Counted from the first letter of the stretch, positions 1-5,440 are shown. The stretch: DNA of 6,226 nucleotides from Pseudomonadota bacterium (GCA_021783855.1 JAJXTL010000156.1:1-6226), one strand, 5' to 3'. The notes: a model not told the origin generated them from the sequence alone. Numbers and translations are program-made.

Positions 1-183
1 AGTCCGCAGCCGCGGCATACCCCGGCCATCATCGCGGCCTTCGACGCGGCACGGCATGGAAGAACAATCGACCCGGATACGCGCGATTGGAACTCCAACG
101 GCCTGGTTGACGGATACTGGTTTGGCGAAGCCGGCATCGTACAGCGCCACCCAATGAACATTCACGAACTGCAAGGAGCGTAG
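1..183 (+). CDS. ubiV: C-terminal fragment of a peptidase-U32 family protein, probably UbiV
   Basis: The frame is open from the first base and ends at TAG (181-183), leaving the last 60 residues of a protein whose start lies outside the window. Near the end is a GLVDGYWFGEAGI stretch, which resembles the C-terminal 'NGYW-G-AGM' type ending I associate with U32-family proteins. The identification rests mainly on position: the stop is 2 nt before ubiT, and in several proteobacteria, such as Pseudomonas, the genes run ubiU-ubiV-ubiT. UbiV is a [4Fe-4S] protein that works with UbiU in oxygen-independent hydroxylation steps of ubiquinone synthesis. The iron-sulfur cysteines would lie upstream and cannot be checked here. 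UbiU is the main alternative. The coding end contains the ribosome binding site of the next gene (AAGGAG, 173-178), so the two genes are probably co-transcribed. Confidence 0.6.
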   Translation, partial: SPQPRHTPAIIAAFDAARHGRTIDPDTRDWNSNGLVDGYWFGEAGIVQRHPMNIHELQGA

Positions 184-185
184 AC

Positions 186-638
186 ATGAATCAGCGTTTC
201 GTCATCCCGAAATTCCAATTGCCTGCGCTGATTGCGCGCATCGGCGTTCACCTGCCGCAGTGGCCGCACGCAATGACACTGACCGCAGGCCTGAATGCTG
301 CCGTCAGACTAAAACTGCTACCAATGGATAGCCTGGCGTTGCTGGAAGGCCGCAGCTTCTTTGTCGAGGTGCTGGATACCGGCGGGCGGGCGTGCTTTGC
401 CTATCGTGCAGGCCTGTTCCGCCCCCTGTTTTCGGCGCCTCAAACGCCGGACCTTTCCTTCCGCGCCAACCTCTCCGCGTTCATGCAATTGCTGGCCCGA
501 CAGGAAGATCCCGATACGCTCTTCTTCAACCGTGAACTGTCTATCGAAGGCGATACCGAACTCGGGCTGATCGTCAAGAACATGCTCGACGCAGTTGACT
601 GGCCGCAACTCCCGAAACTGCCTGTTTTCAACAATTGA
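186..638 (+). CDS. ubiT: UbiT-like SCP2-domain ubiquinone biosynthesis accessory factor
   Basis: This encodes 150 residues. It resembles UbiT (formerly YhbT), an SCP2-fold lipid-binding protein needed for ubiquinone synthesis without oxygen, where it is thought to present hydrophobic precursors to the UbiU/UbiV hydroxylation machinery. The N-terminal 35 residues (FQLPALIARIGVHLPQWP) look like the amphipathic lead of this family. The SCP2-like part follows from about residue 38 to the end, including LEGRSFFVEVLDTG (54-67), a phenylalanine-rich middle, and the typical PDTLFFNRELSIEGDTELGLIVKN segment around residues 109-132, whose L-IEGDTE-G pattern is the best recognition mark. No signal peptide or membrane segment is seen, so it is cytoplasmic or membrane-peripheral. 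The ATG at 186 follows AAGGAG (173-178) by 7 nt. The gene is slightly shorter than the E. coli homologue and appears intact. It is probably translationally coupled to the upstream gene. Confidence 0.85.
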   Translation: MNQRFVIPKFQLPALIARIGVHLPQWPHAMTLTAGLNAAVRLKLLPMDSLALLEGRSFFVEVLDTGGRACFAYRAGLFRPLFSAPQTPDLSFRANLSAFMQLLARQEDPDTLFFNRELSIEGDTELGLIVKNMLDAVDWPQLPKLPVFNN

Positions 639-964
639 ACGCACCCGATCGGCGTCGGCATATCTGCTGCGATTTTCCTGCAAAAAAACAGGGATGCGCG
701 CCAAAGCGCGCTCCGCCGCGGCATTGCACTGCATTACCGCGGCCCGATTTGTTTCCATTACATGTACGCTTTATTAAATTATTTTCATCTACAGTTCTTT
801 TCCTACCTCATTAGTACAATCAGTCATCGATCCGGTTTTGTCGACGAATGCATGGCGACCTTGACGATACCGCGCTTGCCTGATCAGGTTGAATGTTTGC
901 CTGGCGCGCCGGCGGTTTTACGGCCCGGACCAATTTGACTTCCAAGAAATGGAGTTCATGCATC
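639..964. other. Intergenic region between ubiT and the hemerythrin gene
   Basis: No convincing gene is present in these 326 bases. The first half holds the GC-rich hairpins after ubiT. From about 750 to 820 the sequence turns AT-rich (TTTATTAAATTATTTTC) and includes TACAAT at 815-820, a good match to a sigma-70 -10 box, but I find no matching -35 at 16-18 nt. A perfect 10-bp palindrome, CCTGATCAGG, lies at 879-888 and could be an operator for the downstream gene. It is not an FNR box (TTGAT-N4-ATCAA). A promoter for the hemerythrin gene probably lies here, with a leader of up to roughly 140 nt. Confidence 0.4.
696..743. terminator. Two tandem GC-rich hairpins downstream of ubiT, possible transcript end
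   Basis: About 58 nt after the ubiT stop there are two inverted repeats. GCGCGC (696-701) pairs with GCGCGC (706-711) across a CAAA loop. GCCGCGG (715-721) pairs with CCGCGGC (737-743) across a 15-nt loop. The second is followed by CCGATTTGTTT, which is only weakly T-rich, so a classical intrinsic terminator is not clear. The position just after the ubi operon and before an AT-rich region fits a transcript end, but this is tentative. Confidence 0.35.
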
Positions 965-1393
965 ATGGAATGGAAAAATGAGTACTCCGTCGGGATACTC
1001 GAGATAGACGACCAGCACAAACTTCTGCTGCGCAGCTTTACCGCCATCGAAGAATCAATAAGACTGGGGGAAGGCTGGTCCAATACGCACTACGCCATAC
1101 TCGAATTGAACCAGTTGGCAAGAATGCATTTCACCTTCGAAGAGGCGATCATGCACCTGTTCGGCTTTCCGGAAACGGAAGCGCATCAAAAAGAACACCA
1201 GCACTTTTTTTCCAGGATGGCCAGCATCGAAAGACACTCGCTGAAAAAATCCGCCGAGGTCGAAATGGTGCAGTTCCTGCGAGGCTGGCTGACTTCGCAC
1301 ATACTTGGAAGTGACAGGGATTATGCAAAACACATTTTTTCCGGGGCACAGGTTGTCAGGTCAAACCATGATTCATTGATGCTCGCGAACTGA
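965..1393 (+). CDS. Bacteriohemerythrin (single-domain di-iron oxygen-binding protein)
   Basis: This encodes 142 residues starting at ATG 965. Hemerythrins bind O2 reversibly at a non-haem di-iron centre; bacterial single-domain forms are proposed to store, deliver or sense oxygen, or to buffer it. All expected ligands are visible: H18 (in DDQHK), H55 and E59 (HxxxE), H74 and H78 (HxxxH), and H112 and D117 (HxxxxD). The family's N-terminal tryptophan (W3) and the VG-IDDQH start are also present, and the length matches a four-helix single domain. An ATG at 893 would add 24 residues, but GGAG (951-954) sits 10 nt before 965 and the family normally begins close to the W..Y.VG motif, so 965 is preferred. 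There is no signal peptide, so it is cytoplasmic. It stands alone, facing the FAH gene convergently. The C-terminal 20 residues after the last ligand are not conserved as far as I can tell. Confidence 0.92.
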   Translation: MEWKNEYSVGILEIDDQHKLLLRSFTAIEESIRLGEGWSNTHYAILELNQLARMHFTFEEAIMHLFGFPETEAHQKEHQHFFSRMASIERHSLKKSAEVEMVQFLRGWLTSHILGSDRDYAKHIFSGAQVVRSNHDSLMLAN

Positions 1394-1410
1394 GCAAATT
1401 TTCCGGCACC

Positions 1411-1659
1411 TCAGAACGCCGGTCTCACGCTGAACCTGTCAACCACTTCTAAAGGCGCATCGAACGGGCACAGCGAAGAGTGAATCGCAAATCCGTCGGC
1501 CGCTTCATCCTTCCTTGCCACCTTATGTGCATATTCCGGATATTCATGAGCAACGGAACTTGCTGCCAGCCGCTTCCTGTAGCTCGCTGATATGGCAATA
1601 TTCTCCTTTTCGGCCTTATGTGAATCTTCACATAAGGCCGATTTGGCGACTTGGTTGAT
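1411..1659 (-). other. Start-less open frame, possible gene remnant
   Basis: On the minus strand a frame stays open for 82 codons between an in-frame TAG (1660-1662) and TGA (1411-1413). It contains no ATG or TTG; the first GTG would leave only 34 residues. The translation is rich in A, K and E (for example AEKENIAISASYRKRLAAS and HKVARKDEAADGF) and reads like a soluble protein, not random sequence, but I recognise no family. AAGGAG occurs within the frame near 1605-1610, yet no start codon follows it in this frame. It may be the remnant of a degraded gene or a chance open frame. Third-position base use, judged by eye, does not settle it. Confidence 0.2.
1611..1640. repeat. 30-bp near-perfect palindrome (14-bp arms, TC centre)
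   Basis: The arm CGGCCTTATGTGAA (1611-1624) is followed by TC and then its exact reverse complement TTCACATAAGGCCG (1627-1640). It is flanked by TTTT on the left and ATTTGG on the right. The Ts are upstream of the stem on the plus strand and read as As after it on the minus strand, so it is not a canonical terminator in either direction. The core TGTGA-N4-TCACA resembles CRP-family half-sites, but the CRP spacing is N6. As RNA it would form a 13-14 bp stem with a tiny loop; as DNA it could bind a dimeric regulator. Confidence 0.9.
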
Positions 1660-1775
1660 CTACAAATCAGGAAGCATTACGTCTGTGATGTGCTCAGAGA
1701 ATACCGTCTGCGCAGCGATTTGGGACTGGGTGCGCATGTCGTCGGATTAACCGATCAGGATTACCGCAATGCGCA

Positions 1776-2807
1776 TTATGCAAGCCTGAACTTCAGCTCA
1801 CCCAGCTTCTCGATCGAACTCACGATCTCGTCGCCGGCCTTCAGCCATACTTGCTTGTCCTTCGGATACCCCAGGATCACGCCATGCGGTGTGCCGGTAA
1901 AGATGATGTCTCCGGGCTCAAGCGTCCAATGCTTCGAGATGTAAGCGATCATCTGCTGGGTATTGAAGATGAAGTCATTGGTGTTCCAGGATTGGCGTAT
2001 CTCGCCATTGACCCGCGTTTCCAGCTTCAGGTTGTTCGGGTCTCCGACGAGGTCCGCCGAAACGAAATACGGCCCGATGGGTGCAAACTTGTCGAGTGTC
2101 TTGCCTATCATCCATTGGCTGCTCGGCAGTTCCAACTGCAGGTCGCGCGCAGAAAAATCGTTGGCGGTGCAATACCCGGCGACATAATTCAGGGCGTCAG
2201 CTTCCGGAACATTGCGGGCCGACTTGCCGATGACGATCAGCATCTCCGTTTCATAGTCAAATTTGTAGGAAATCTCTTTGGGTGGCAAGTCGATGGTGCA
2301 ATTGTGGGCGGCCAGTGCATTGTTGAACTTGTTAAACAGCGGAGGCACCCGTGGCTCCTGCATGCCGATCTCCTTCGCATGGCGTTTGTAATTGAGGCCG
2401 ACGCAAACGATCTTTCCGGGGTTGGTGAAAAGCCGCCCGTAAGCGATATTGGCTTCGTCGAGCAGGGCTGGCTTGATCCTGGCATTGCCGATGTTGGCGG
2501 CGATCTTGGTGAGGCCGGCTGCATTCCCTTCGCGCAGTAGTTCTTCCATCGTCAGCGGCGCCGGGATGCCGAGCAGGTGAGATGCCTTGAGCACGTCGAT
2601 AACAGCGCTGCCGGTCTTGATGCCCAGCGTTTCGGCGCCGTCCGCATTGGTGATCGACAACAAAGTGAGGCCTTTGGGCATTTCGTGCGGCCCGGAAAAT
2701 TTCTTCATGTGCGGCTCTTGCTTGGCATCGGCTTGCCCGGAAACTCCAAGGGCGACTCCGGCGGTCACTGCAGTCGTTGCGGTCAGGAACGTGCGTCGTG
2801 TGATCAT
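1776..2807 (-). CDS. Tat-exported fumarylacetoacetate hydrolase (FAH) family protein
   Basis: This encodes 343 residues from the ATG at 2807. FAH-fold enzymes are metal-dependent hydrolases, decarboxylases or isomerases acting on acyl-pyruvate-like or 2-keto acids. Residues 1-29 form a twin-arginine signal (TRRTFLT, then an alanine/valine-rich stretch ending AQ-type near QADAK). The catalytic region spans about 130-343: GLNY (137-140), H143 and E146 matching the FAHD1 His/Glu dyad, E186 and E188 (YETEM) with D217 (ANDFSARD) as likely Mg ligands, K236 in MIGKTLDK, and GDIIFTGTP (299-307). All look intact, so activity is likely; the substrate is unknown. A frame extension of 12 residues upstream is possible, but AGGAG lies 5 nt before 2807 and the Tat motif sits immediately after this Met. 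It lies downstream of the HiPIP gene on the same strand, separated by 230 bp, so co-transcription is uncertain. Export of an FAH-family member is unusual, as most are cytosolic. Confidence 0.88.
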   Translation of the reverse strand: MITRRTFLTATTAVTAGVALGVSGQADAKQEPHMKKFSGPHEMPKGLTLLSITNADGAETLGIKTGSAVIDVLKASHLLGIPAPLTMEELLREGNAAGLTKIAANIGNARIKPALLDEANIAYGRLFTNPGKIVCVGLNYKRHAKEIGMQEPRVPPLFNKFNNALAAHNCTIDLPPKEISYKFDYETEMLIVIGKSARNVPEADALNYVAGYCTANDFSARDLQLELPSSQWMIGKTLDKFAPIGPYFVSADLVGDPNNLKLETRVNGEIRQSWNTNDFIFNTQQMIAYISKHWTLEPGDIIFTGTPHGVILGYPKDKQVWLKAGDEIVSSIEKLGELKFRLA

Positions 2808-2812
2808 GATAT

Positions 2813-2817
2813 CTCCT
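2813..2817 (-). promoter_or_regulatory. Ribosome binding site fixing the FAH-family start
   Basis: On the minus strand AGGAG (within AAGAGGAGATATC) ends 5 nt before the ATG at 2807. This supports translation from the Met directly preceding the twin-arginine motif over the upstream in-frame ATG at 2843, which lacks such a site. Confidence 0.7.
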
Positions 2818-3037
2818 CTTGTTATTTGAGCTGCGTGGTTCAACTTGTTTGGTCCGTTGCGGACATCGGGTCACGGCAAATTCATTCGGCCCTTCTGTAG
2901 CCGCCATGAAGACTGGGAAGCCTCCCGGCCAAAGTCATCTTGGCAACTTGTCCGTCAGCGGAGACGATTTGCCAGTTCCTTCGGAAAGAAATTGCGTTTC
3001 ATTCTGGCTTGGGCGCTATTGCCAGCCGCATGCCCAT

Positions 3038-3319
3038 TCACATGGTGTTCCACTTCGTGCAGTAGCCGTTGGGCGATATCTCATCGTCCCCCGGAATCAC
3101 CTTGCACCGGCCCAGATCCTTGTCCGTCTTTCCCGGGATGAATTCCAGGCAGGAGGTACAGCTCATGTTGTCCTTGGGAAAACTCTGGTATTTCAATTGG
3201 GCGCGCATATCGGAATTCGTGGTCGCAGCGGCGTGACGACTGAATACAACGAACGGCACGAGAACAAATGAGAGGCTGGCTGTCTTCAGGAAATTTCGGC
3301 GTGTCCGGTTTACGCTCAT
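3038..3319 (-). CDS. High-potential iron-sulfur protein (HiPIP) with Tat signal
   Basis: This encodes 93 residues from ATG 3319. HiPIPs are small periplasmic [4Fe-4S] electron carriers that serve photosynthetic or respiratory chains; some relatives have been linked to iron or sulfur oxidation. Residues 1-32 form a twin-arginine signal (RTRRNFLKTA, hydrophobic LSFVLVPFVVF, then AAA), as expected because the cluster is inserted before export. The mature part of about 60 residues has four cysteines, C54, C57, C72 and C87. The C-terminal region fits the family signature C-x(6,9)-[LIVM]-x3-G-[YW]-C-x2-[FYW]: C72, I81, G85, Y86, C87, W90. A TTG start at 3355 would add 12 residues before the Tat motif and is less likely, although the site before 3319 (GGAAA) is weak. 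It is transcribed divergently from the phosphoesterase gene. The electron partner is not encoded here. Confidence 0.93.
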   Translation of the reverse strand: MSVNRTRRNFLKTASLSFVLVPFVVFSRHAAATTNSDMRAQLKYQSFPKDNMSCTSCLEFIPGKTDKDLGRCKVIPGDDEISPNGYCTKWNTM

Positions 3320-3547
3320 GTTGTTTCCAGTCGTTAGTTTAGTTGCACCGCACAATTTGGCTTGGCCGACATTTCATGGATTCCGCGCTGAAATTTGCTG
3401 CTTGCCATTCTGCACCAATATTGACTCATCTTGAAAGTAGCGCTGACAACGAGGGCTTTTCATAATGCCGGACAGAGATATCTGCTCCTGTCATGTCGCA
3501 ATAACCCTGCCCAGGCAGCAGGCTCTAAATCCCGTCAGATCAGGCAG

Positions 3548-3576
3548 CTTACCGTCCGAGGCTCCGGAAAATTCCC
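3548..3576 (-). promoter_or_regulatory. Weak ECF-type promoter candidate facing the HiPIP gene
   Basis: Reading the minus strand, GGGAATTT (3576-3569) is followed after 15 nt by GGTAAG (3553-3548). The first six bases of the -35-like block, the spacing, and GGTA of the -10-like block match the elements before the sigma and phosphoesterase genes. It would give a leader of roughly 220 nt before the HiPIP start, which is long. It could be coincidental. Confidence 0.3.
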
Positions 3577-3618
3577 GCCCCGAAGAAAAATATTTCCTGC
3601 TGGACAGGATCGTTCTCC

Positions 3619-3647
3619 GGGAATAAGTCTTCCAGTGCAAAGGTATT
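3619..3647 (+). promoter_or_regulatory. ECF sigma-type promoter of the phosphoesterase gene
   Basis: GGGAATAA (3619-3626) and GGTATT (3642-3647) are separated by 15 nt. The same two blocks with the same spacer lie immediately upstream of the ECF sigma gene at 5412-5440, as expected if that sigma factor drives both. Transcription would begin near 3654, giving a leader of about 85 nt before the ATG at 3739. Assignment as a promoter is inference from the shared pattern and position. Confidence 0.6.
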
Positions 3648-3728
3648 GCAGGTATGGCGTGACGCTATATCGATATTGCACCATCACATCTGGGCATCGC
3701 GCATGTATGGAAGTCATTAATTCAAACT

Positions 3729-3733
3729 GGAGG
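3729..3733 (+). promoter_or_regulatory. Ribosome binding site fixing the phosphoesterase start
   Basis: GGAGG lies 5 nt before the ATG at 3739. It favours this start over the second in-frame ATG at 3760 (seven codons later), which sits directly before the twin-arginine motif and has no comparable site. Confidence 0.7.
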
Positions 3734-3738
3734 CAATC

Positions 3739-4644
3739 ATGAACGCGGATGAAACAGATATGAACAGAAGGAAGTTTCTTCAACTGGCCTGTTACGGCGG
3801 AGCCATCTATGCATCCGGCATCGGGTTGACAGCCTGTTCCTCAACCGGCGCAGGCAAATCTGCCGAATCGGATTTCTTCTTTGTGCAGTTATCCGATACC
3901 CACTGGGGATACAGCGGCCCCGCCAATCCCGACGCGCGCGGCACGCTGCCCAAGGCGATCGCTGCGGTGAATGCGCTGCCGGTCGACCCGGATTTCATCG
4001 TCTTCACCGGAGACCTGACGCAACTCACACTCGACGCCAAGGTACGCCGCGAGCGCATGGCGGAATTCCGCGAACAGGTCGGCGCACTCCGTGTCCGCAA
4101 TATCCGTTTCCTGCCGGGTGAACACGACGCGTCGGCAGACCATGGCGATGCCTTCCGGGAATTCTTCGGGGAGACGCATTATTCCTTCGACCACAAGGGC
4201 GTCCATTTCGTCGCGCTGGATAATGTCTCCGACCCCACCGGATCGCTGGGAGGCGAACAGATCTCCTGGCTGGAAAAAGACCTGGATGCACGACCGAAGG
4301 ATGTTCCCATCGTGGTGCTGACTCATCGCCCTTTATTCGACTTGCAGCCGCAATGGGGGTGGACGACGCGCGACGGCGCGAAGGCACTGGAAATATTGCA
4401 GGCCTATCCGCGCGTCACCGTCTTTTACGGGCATATCCACCAGGAGAATCAGCACATGACGGGACACATCGCGCATTACGCTGCGAGATCGCTGATATTT
4501 CCCCTGCCGTCGCCGGGATCCGGCCCCGACCACCTCCCCTTGCCGTGGGACACCGCACAACCTTATCGAGGACTCGGCTGGCGGGAGATTGAGGCCAGTA
4601 GCAGCGCACACGCCATCGAGGAGCGCGAGCACCCTGTCGGCTGA
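3739..4644 (+). CDS. Tat-exported, probable lipoprotein calcineurin-like metallophosphoesterase
   Basis: This encodes 301 residues. The N-terminus has a twin-arginine motif (NRRKFLQLA, residues 9-17), a short hydrophobic stretch, and a lipobox LTAC (30-33). C33 is therefore the likely lipidated first residue, and the enzyme would be held at the membrane facing the periplasm. The binuclear metal-site motifs follow in order: D53-x-H55 (SDTHWG), G91-D92 (FTGDLTQ), G127-E-H-D130, H196 (LTHRP) and GHIH (231-234). The third motif is normally GNHD; here glutamate replaces the metal-ligand asparagine, perhaps a subfamily trait. The substrate cannot be told from sequence; the superfamily includes nucleotidases, cyclic-nucleotide phosphodiesterases and phospholipid or sugar-lipid phosphatases. 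The residues after 235 form a proline-rich tail with no motif I recognise. It follows an ECF-type promoter and lies 95 bp before the YceI-family gene, with which it may be co-transcribed. Confidence 0.87.
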   Translation: MNADETDMNRRKFLQLACYGGAIYASGIGLTACSSTGAGKSAESDFFFVQLSDTHWGYSGPANPDARGTLPKAIAAVNALPVDPDFIVFTGDLTQLTLDAKVRRERMAEFREQVGALRVRNIRFLPGEHDASADHGDAFREFFGETHYSFDHKGVHFVALDNVSDPTGSLGGEQISWLEKDLDARPKDVPIVVLTHRPLFDLQPQWGWTTRDGAKALEILQAYPRVTVFYGHIHQENQHMTGHIAHYAARSLIFPLPSPGSGPDHLPLPWDTAQPYRGLGWREIEASSSAHAIEEREHPVG

Positions 4645-4673
4645 GGGTTCGGCTTTGCCGCCGCGCCGACAGG
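4633..4673 (+). repeat. Nested hairpin spanning the phosphoesterase stop codon
   Basis: CCTGTCGGC (4633-4641) is the exact reverse complement of GCCGACAGG (4665-4673), and CGGC (4650-4653) pairs with GCCG (4657-4660) across TTT inside the loop. The TGA stop (4642-4644) lies just inside the outer stem. No T tract follows, so an intrinsic terminator is unlikely. It may act as an mRNA processing or stability element, or partially attenuate transcription into the YceI-family gene. Confidence 0.65.
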
Positions 4674-4739
4674 AGCTGTAGCGGAAAAGGGTGCGCATTG
4701 CCCGTCAATCGAGAGAATTCATAACAGGAGATCGATAAC

Positions 4740-5330
4740 ATGAAGAGCACACTGCGAATTCCGTTTCGGGTGGCAGTCGTCATACTGGGTGCAGTCAGCC
4801 TGAGTGCTGTTGCCGCCCCCCCGGGTGAAATCAAGTTTTTGGCCTCGCAGGAGGGCGTCCCGCTGCAGGGCACATTCAATGATTTTGTGGCGAACGTGAA
4901 GTTCGATCCCGCGCAACCGGATGTCGGGATGGTTCTGGTCAGCGTCGACGTTCGGTCTGTCAACACAGGCACCCCGGCCGCAAACGAGCTGATCAGGAGC
5001 GCGGATTTCTTCGATGCCAATACCTTCCCGCATGCGACCTTCGAAGCTTCCGAATTTCATGTCAAGGACGCCGGGCATTACATCGCCCAGGGCGCCTTTA
5101 CGCTCAAGGGTCACACCGTCACAGTGCCGGTCACTTTCGTCGCGACTGCCACCCCTCAAGGCCGCTGGTTCGACGGTTCATTCACCATCTCGAGAACATC
5201 GATCAAGGTGGGACAGGGTGAGTGGGCAGACACCTCGACGCTGGATGACACTGTCCGGATCCAGTTCCATATCCTGCAGGAAAGCCCCCGCATCGACGCG
5301 TCCACATCTTCGCCCATCTATCGAAAGTGA
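4740..5330 (+). CDS. Secreted YceI-family lipocalin-like protein
   Basis: This encodes 196 residues. YceI-family proteins are periplasmic beta-barrels resembling lipocalins, and characterised members bind isoprenoid chains such as those of polyprenols or quinones. They are often linked to stress or respiration, although the physiological role is generally unsettled. Residues 1-26 form a Sec-type signal (VAVVILGAVSLS, cleavage likely after AVAA). Family landmarks follow: GTFNDFVANVKFDPAQP (44-60), DVRSVNTG with IRSADFFDANTFPHATF (85-101), GAFTLKGHTVTVPVTF (118-133), and the C-terminal FTISRTSIKVGQGEW...DDTVRIQFHI (148-178). The length is normal, with an extra tail of about 17 residues. AGGAG (4726-4730) lies 9 nt before the ATG. 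It has no obvious promoter of its own and probably shares the phosphoesterase transcript, though the hairpin between them could modulate this. Confidence 0.92.
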   Translation: MKSTLRIPFRVAVVILGAVSLSAVAAPPGEIKFLASQEGVPLQGTFNDFVANVKFDPAQPDVGMVLVSVDVRSVNTGTPAANELIRSADFFDANTFPHATFEASEFHVKDAGHYIAQGAFTLKGHTVTVPVTFVATATPQGRWFDGSFTISRTSIKVGQGEWADTSTLDDTVRIQFHILQESPRIDASTSSPIYRK

Positions 5331-5411
5331 AGCGATCGGACAACCCGGGGACACCAATGATTTGATCTCCAGCCGTATTTGCAAATTATCGCGACCCAAG
5401 ATGTAATGGGC

Positions 5412-5440
5412 GGGAATAAAGCCCTTCCATAACCGGTATT
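5412..5440 (+). promoter_or_regulatory. ECF-type autoregulatory promoter of the sigma gene
   Basis: GGGAATAA (5412-5419) and GGTATT (5435-5440), separated by 15 nt, match the element at 3619-3647 exactly in both blocks and spacing. A small GGGC (5408-5411) / GCCC (5421-5424) inverted repeat brackets the first block. The expected transcription start near 5447 would leave a leader of only about 19 nt before the ATG at 5466. Most ECF sigma factors transcribe their own gene, which supports the reading. Confidence 0.65.

Larger units (their letters stand above)
1394..1775. other. Intergenic region between convergent genes
   Basis: These 382 bases separate the hemerythrin gene from the convergent FAH-family gene. 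No clear intrinsic terminator with a T tract is visible for either. A short inverted repeat, CCGGC (1403-1407) with GCCGG (1418-1422), lies just past the hemerythrin stop. The region also holds a 30-bp palindrome (1611-1640) and a start-less minus-strand open frame, both listed separately. Short plus-strand frames here have no good ribosome binding site. Confidence 0.5.
3320..3738. other. Divergent intergenic region between the HiPIP and phosphoesterase genes
   Basis: This 419-bp gap separates two divergently transcribed genes for exported proteins and should hold both promoters. A bipartite ECF-type element points right (3619-3647) and a weaker one points left (3548-3576). A 103-codon plus-strand frame (3431-3742) runs through it but overlaps the next gene's start, and its product (Arg/Ser/Gly-rich, no known motif) is not convincing. 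No RNA gene or terminator is recognised. Confidence 0.5.

Noticed and set aside
893..964. Upstream ATG giving a 166-residue hemerythrin
   Set aside because: The extra 24 residues do not match the family start, no ribosome site precedes 893, and GGAG sits properly before 965.
1611..1640. CRP-family binding site in the palindrome
   Set aside because: TGTGA and TCACA half-sites are present but separated by 4 nt instead of the 6 nt CRP needs, and no promoter is adjacent.
1651..1944. 97-codon plus-strand frame starting at TTG
   Set aside because: It runs antisense into the well-supported FAH gene; the first 50 residues look somewhat protein-like but match nothing I know and lack a ribosome site.
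2332..2907. 191-codon minus-strand frame overlapping the FAH gene
   Set aside because: Arginine/glutamine-rich shadow of the FAH gene in another frame, with no domain motif.
3004..3025. CTGGC/GCCAG inverted repeat as a terminator of the HiPIP gene
   Set aside because: Only a 5-bp stem with a 12-nt loop and no U tract on the minus strand.
3431..3742. 103-codon plus-strand frame in the divergent gap
   Set aside because: No ribosome site or family features; it overlaps the next gene's start and covers both promoter-like elements.
4415..5020. 201-codon minus-strand frame across the phosphoesterase-YceI junction
   Set aside because: Antisense shadow of two clear genes; serine/arginine-rich with no motif.
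5377..5386. ATTTGCAAAT palindrome before the sigma gene
   Set aside because: A 10-bp AT-rich palindrome is expected by chance at this frequency and has no second copy or positional logic beyond lying upstream of the promoter.
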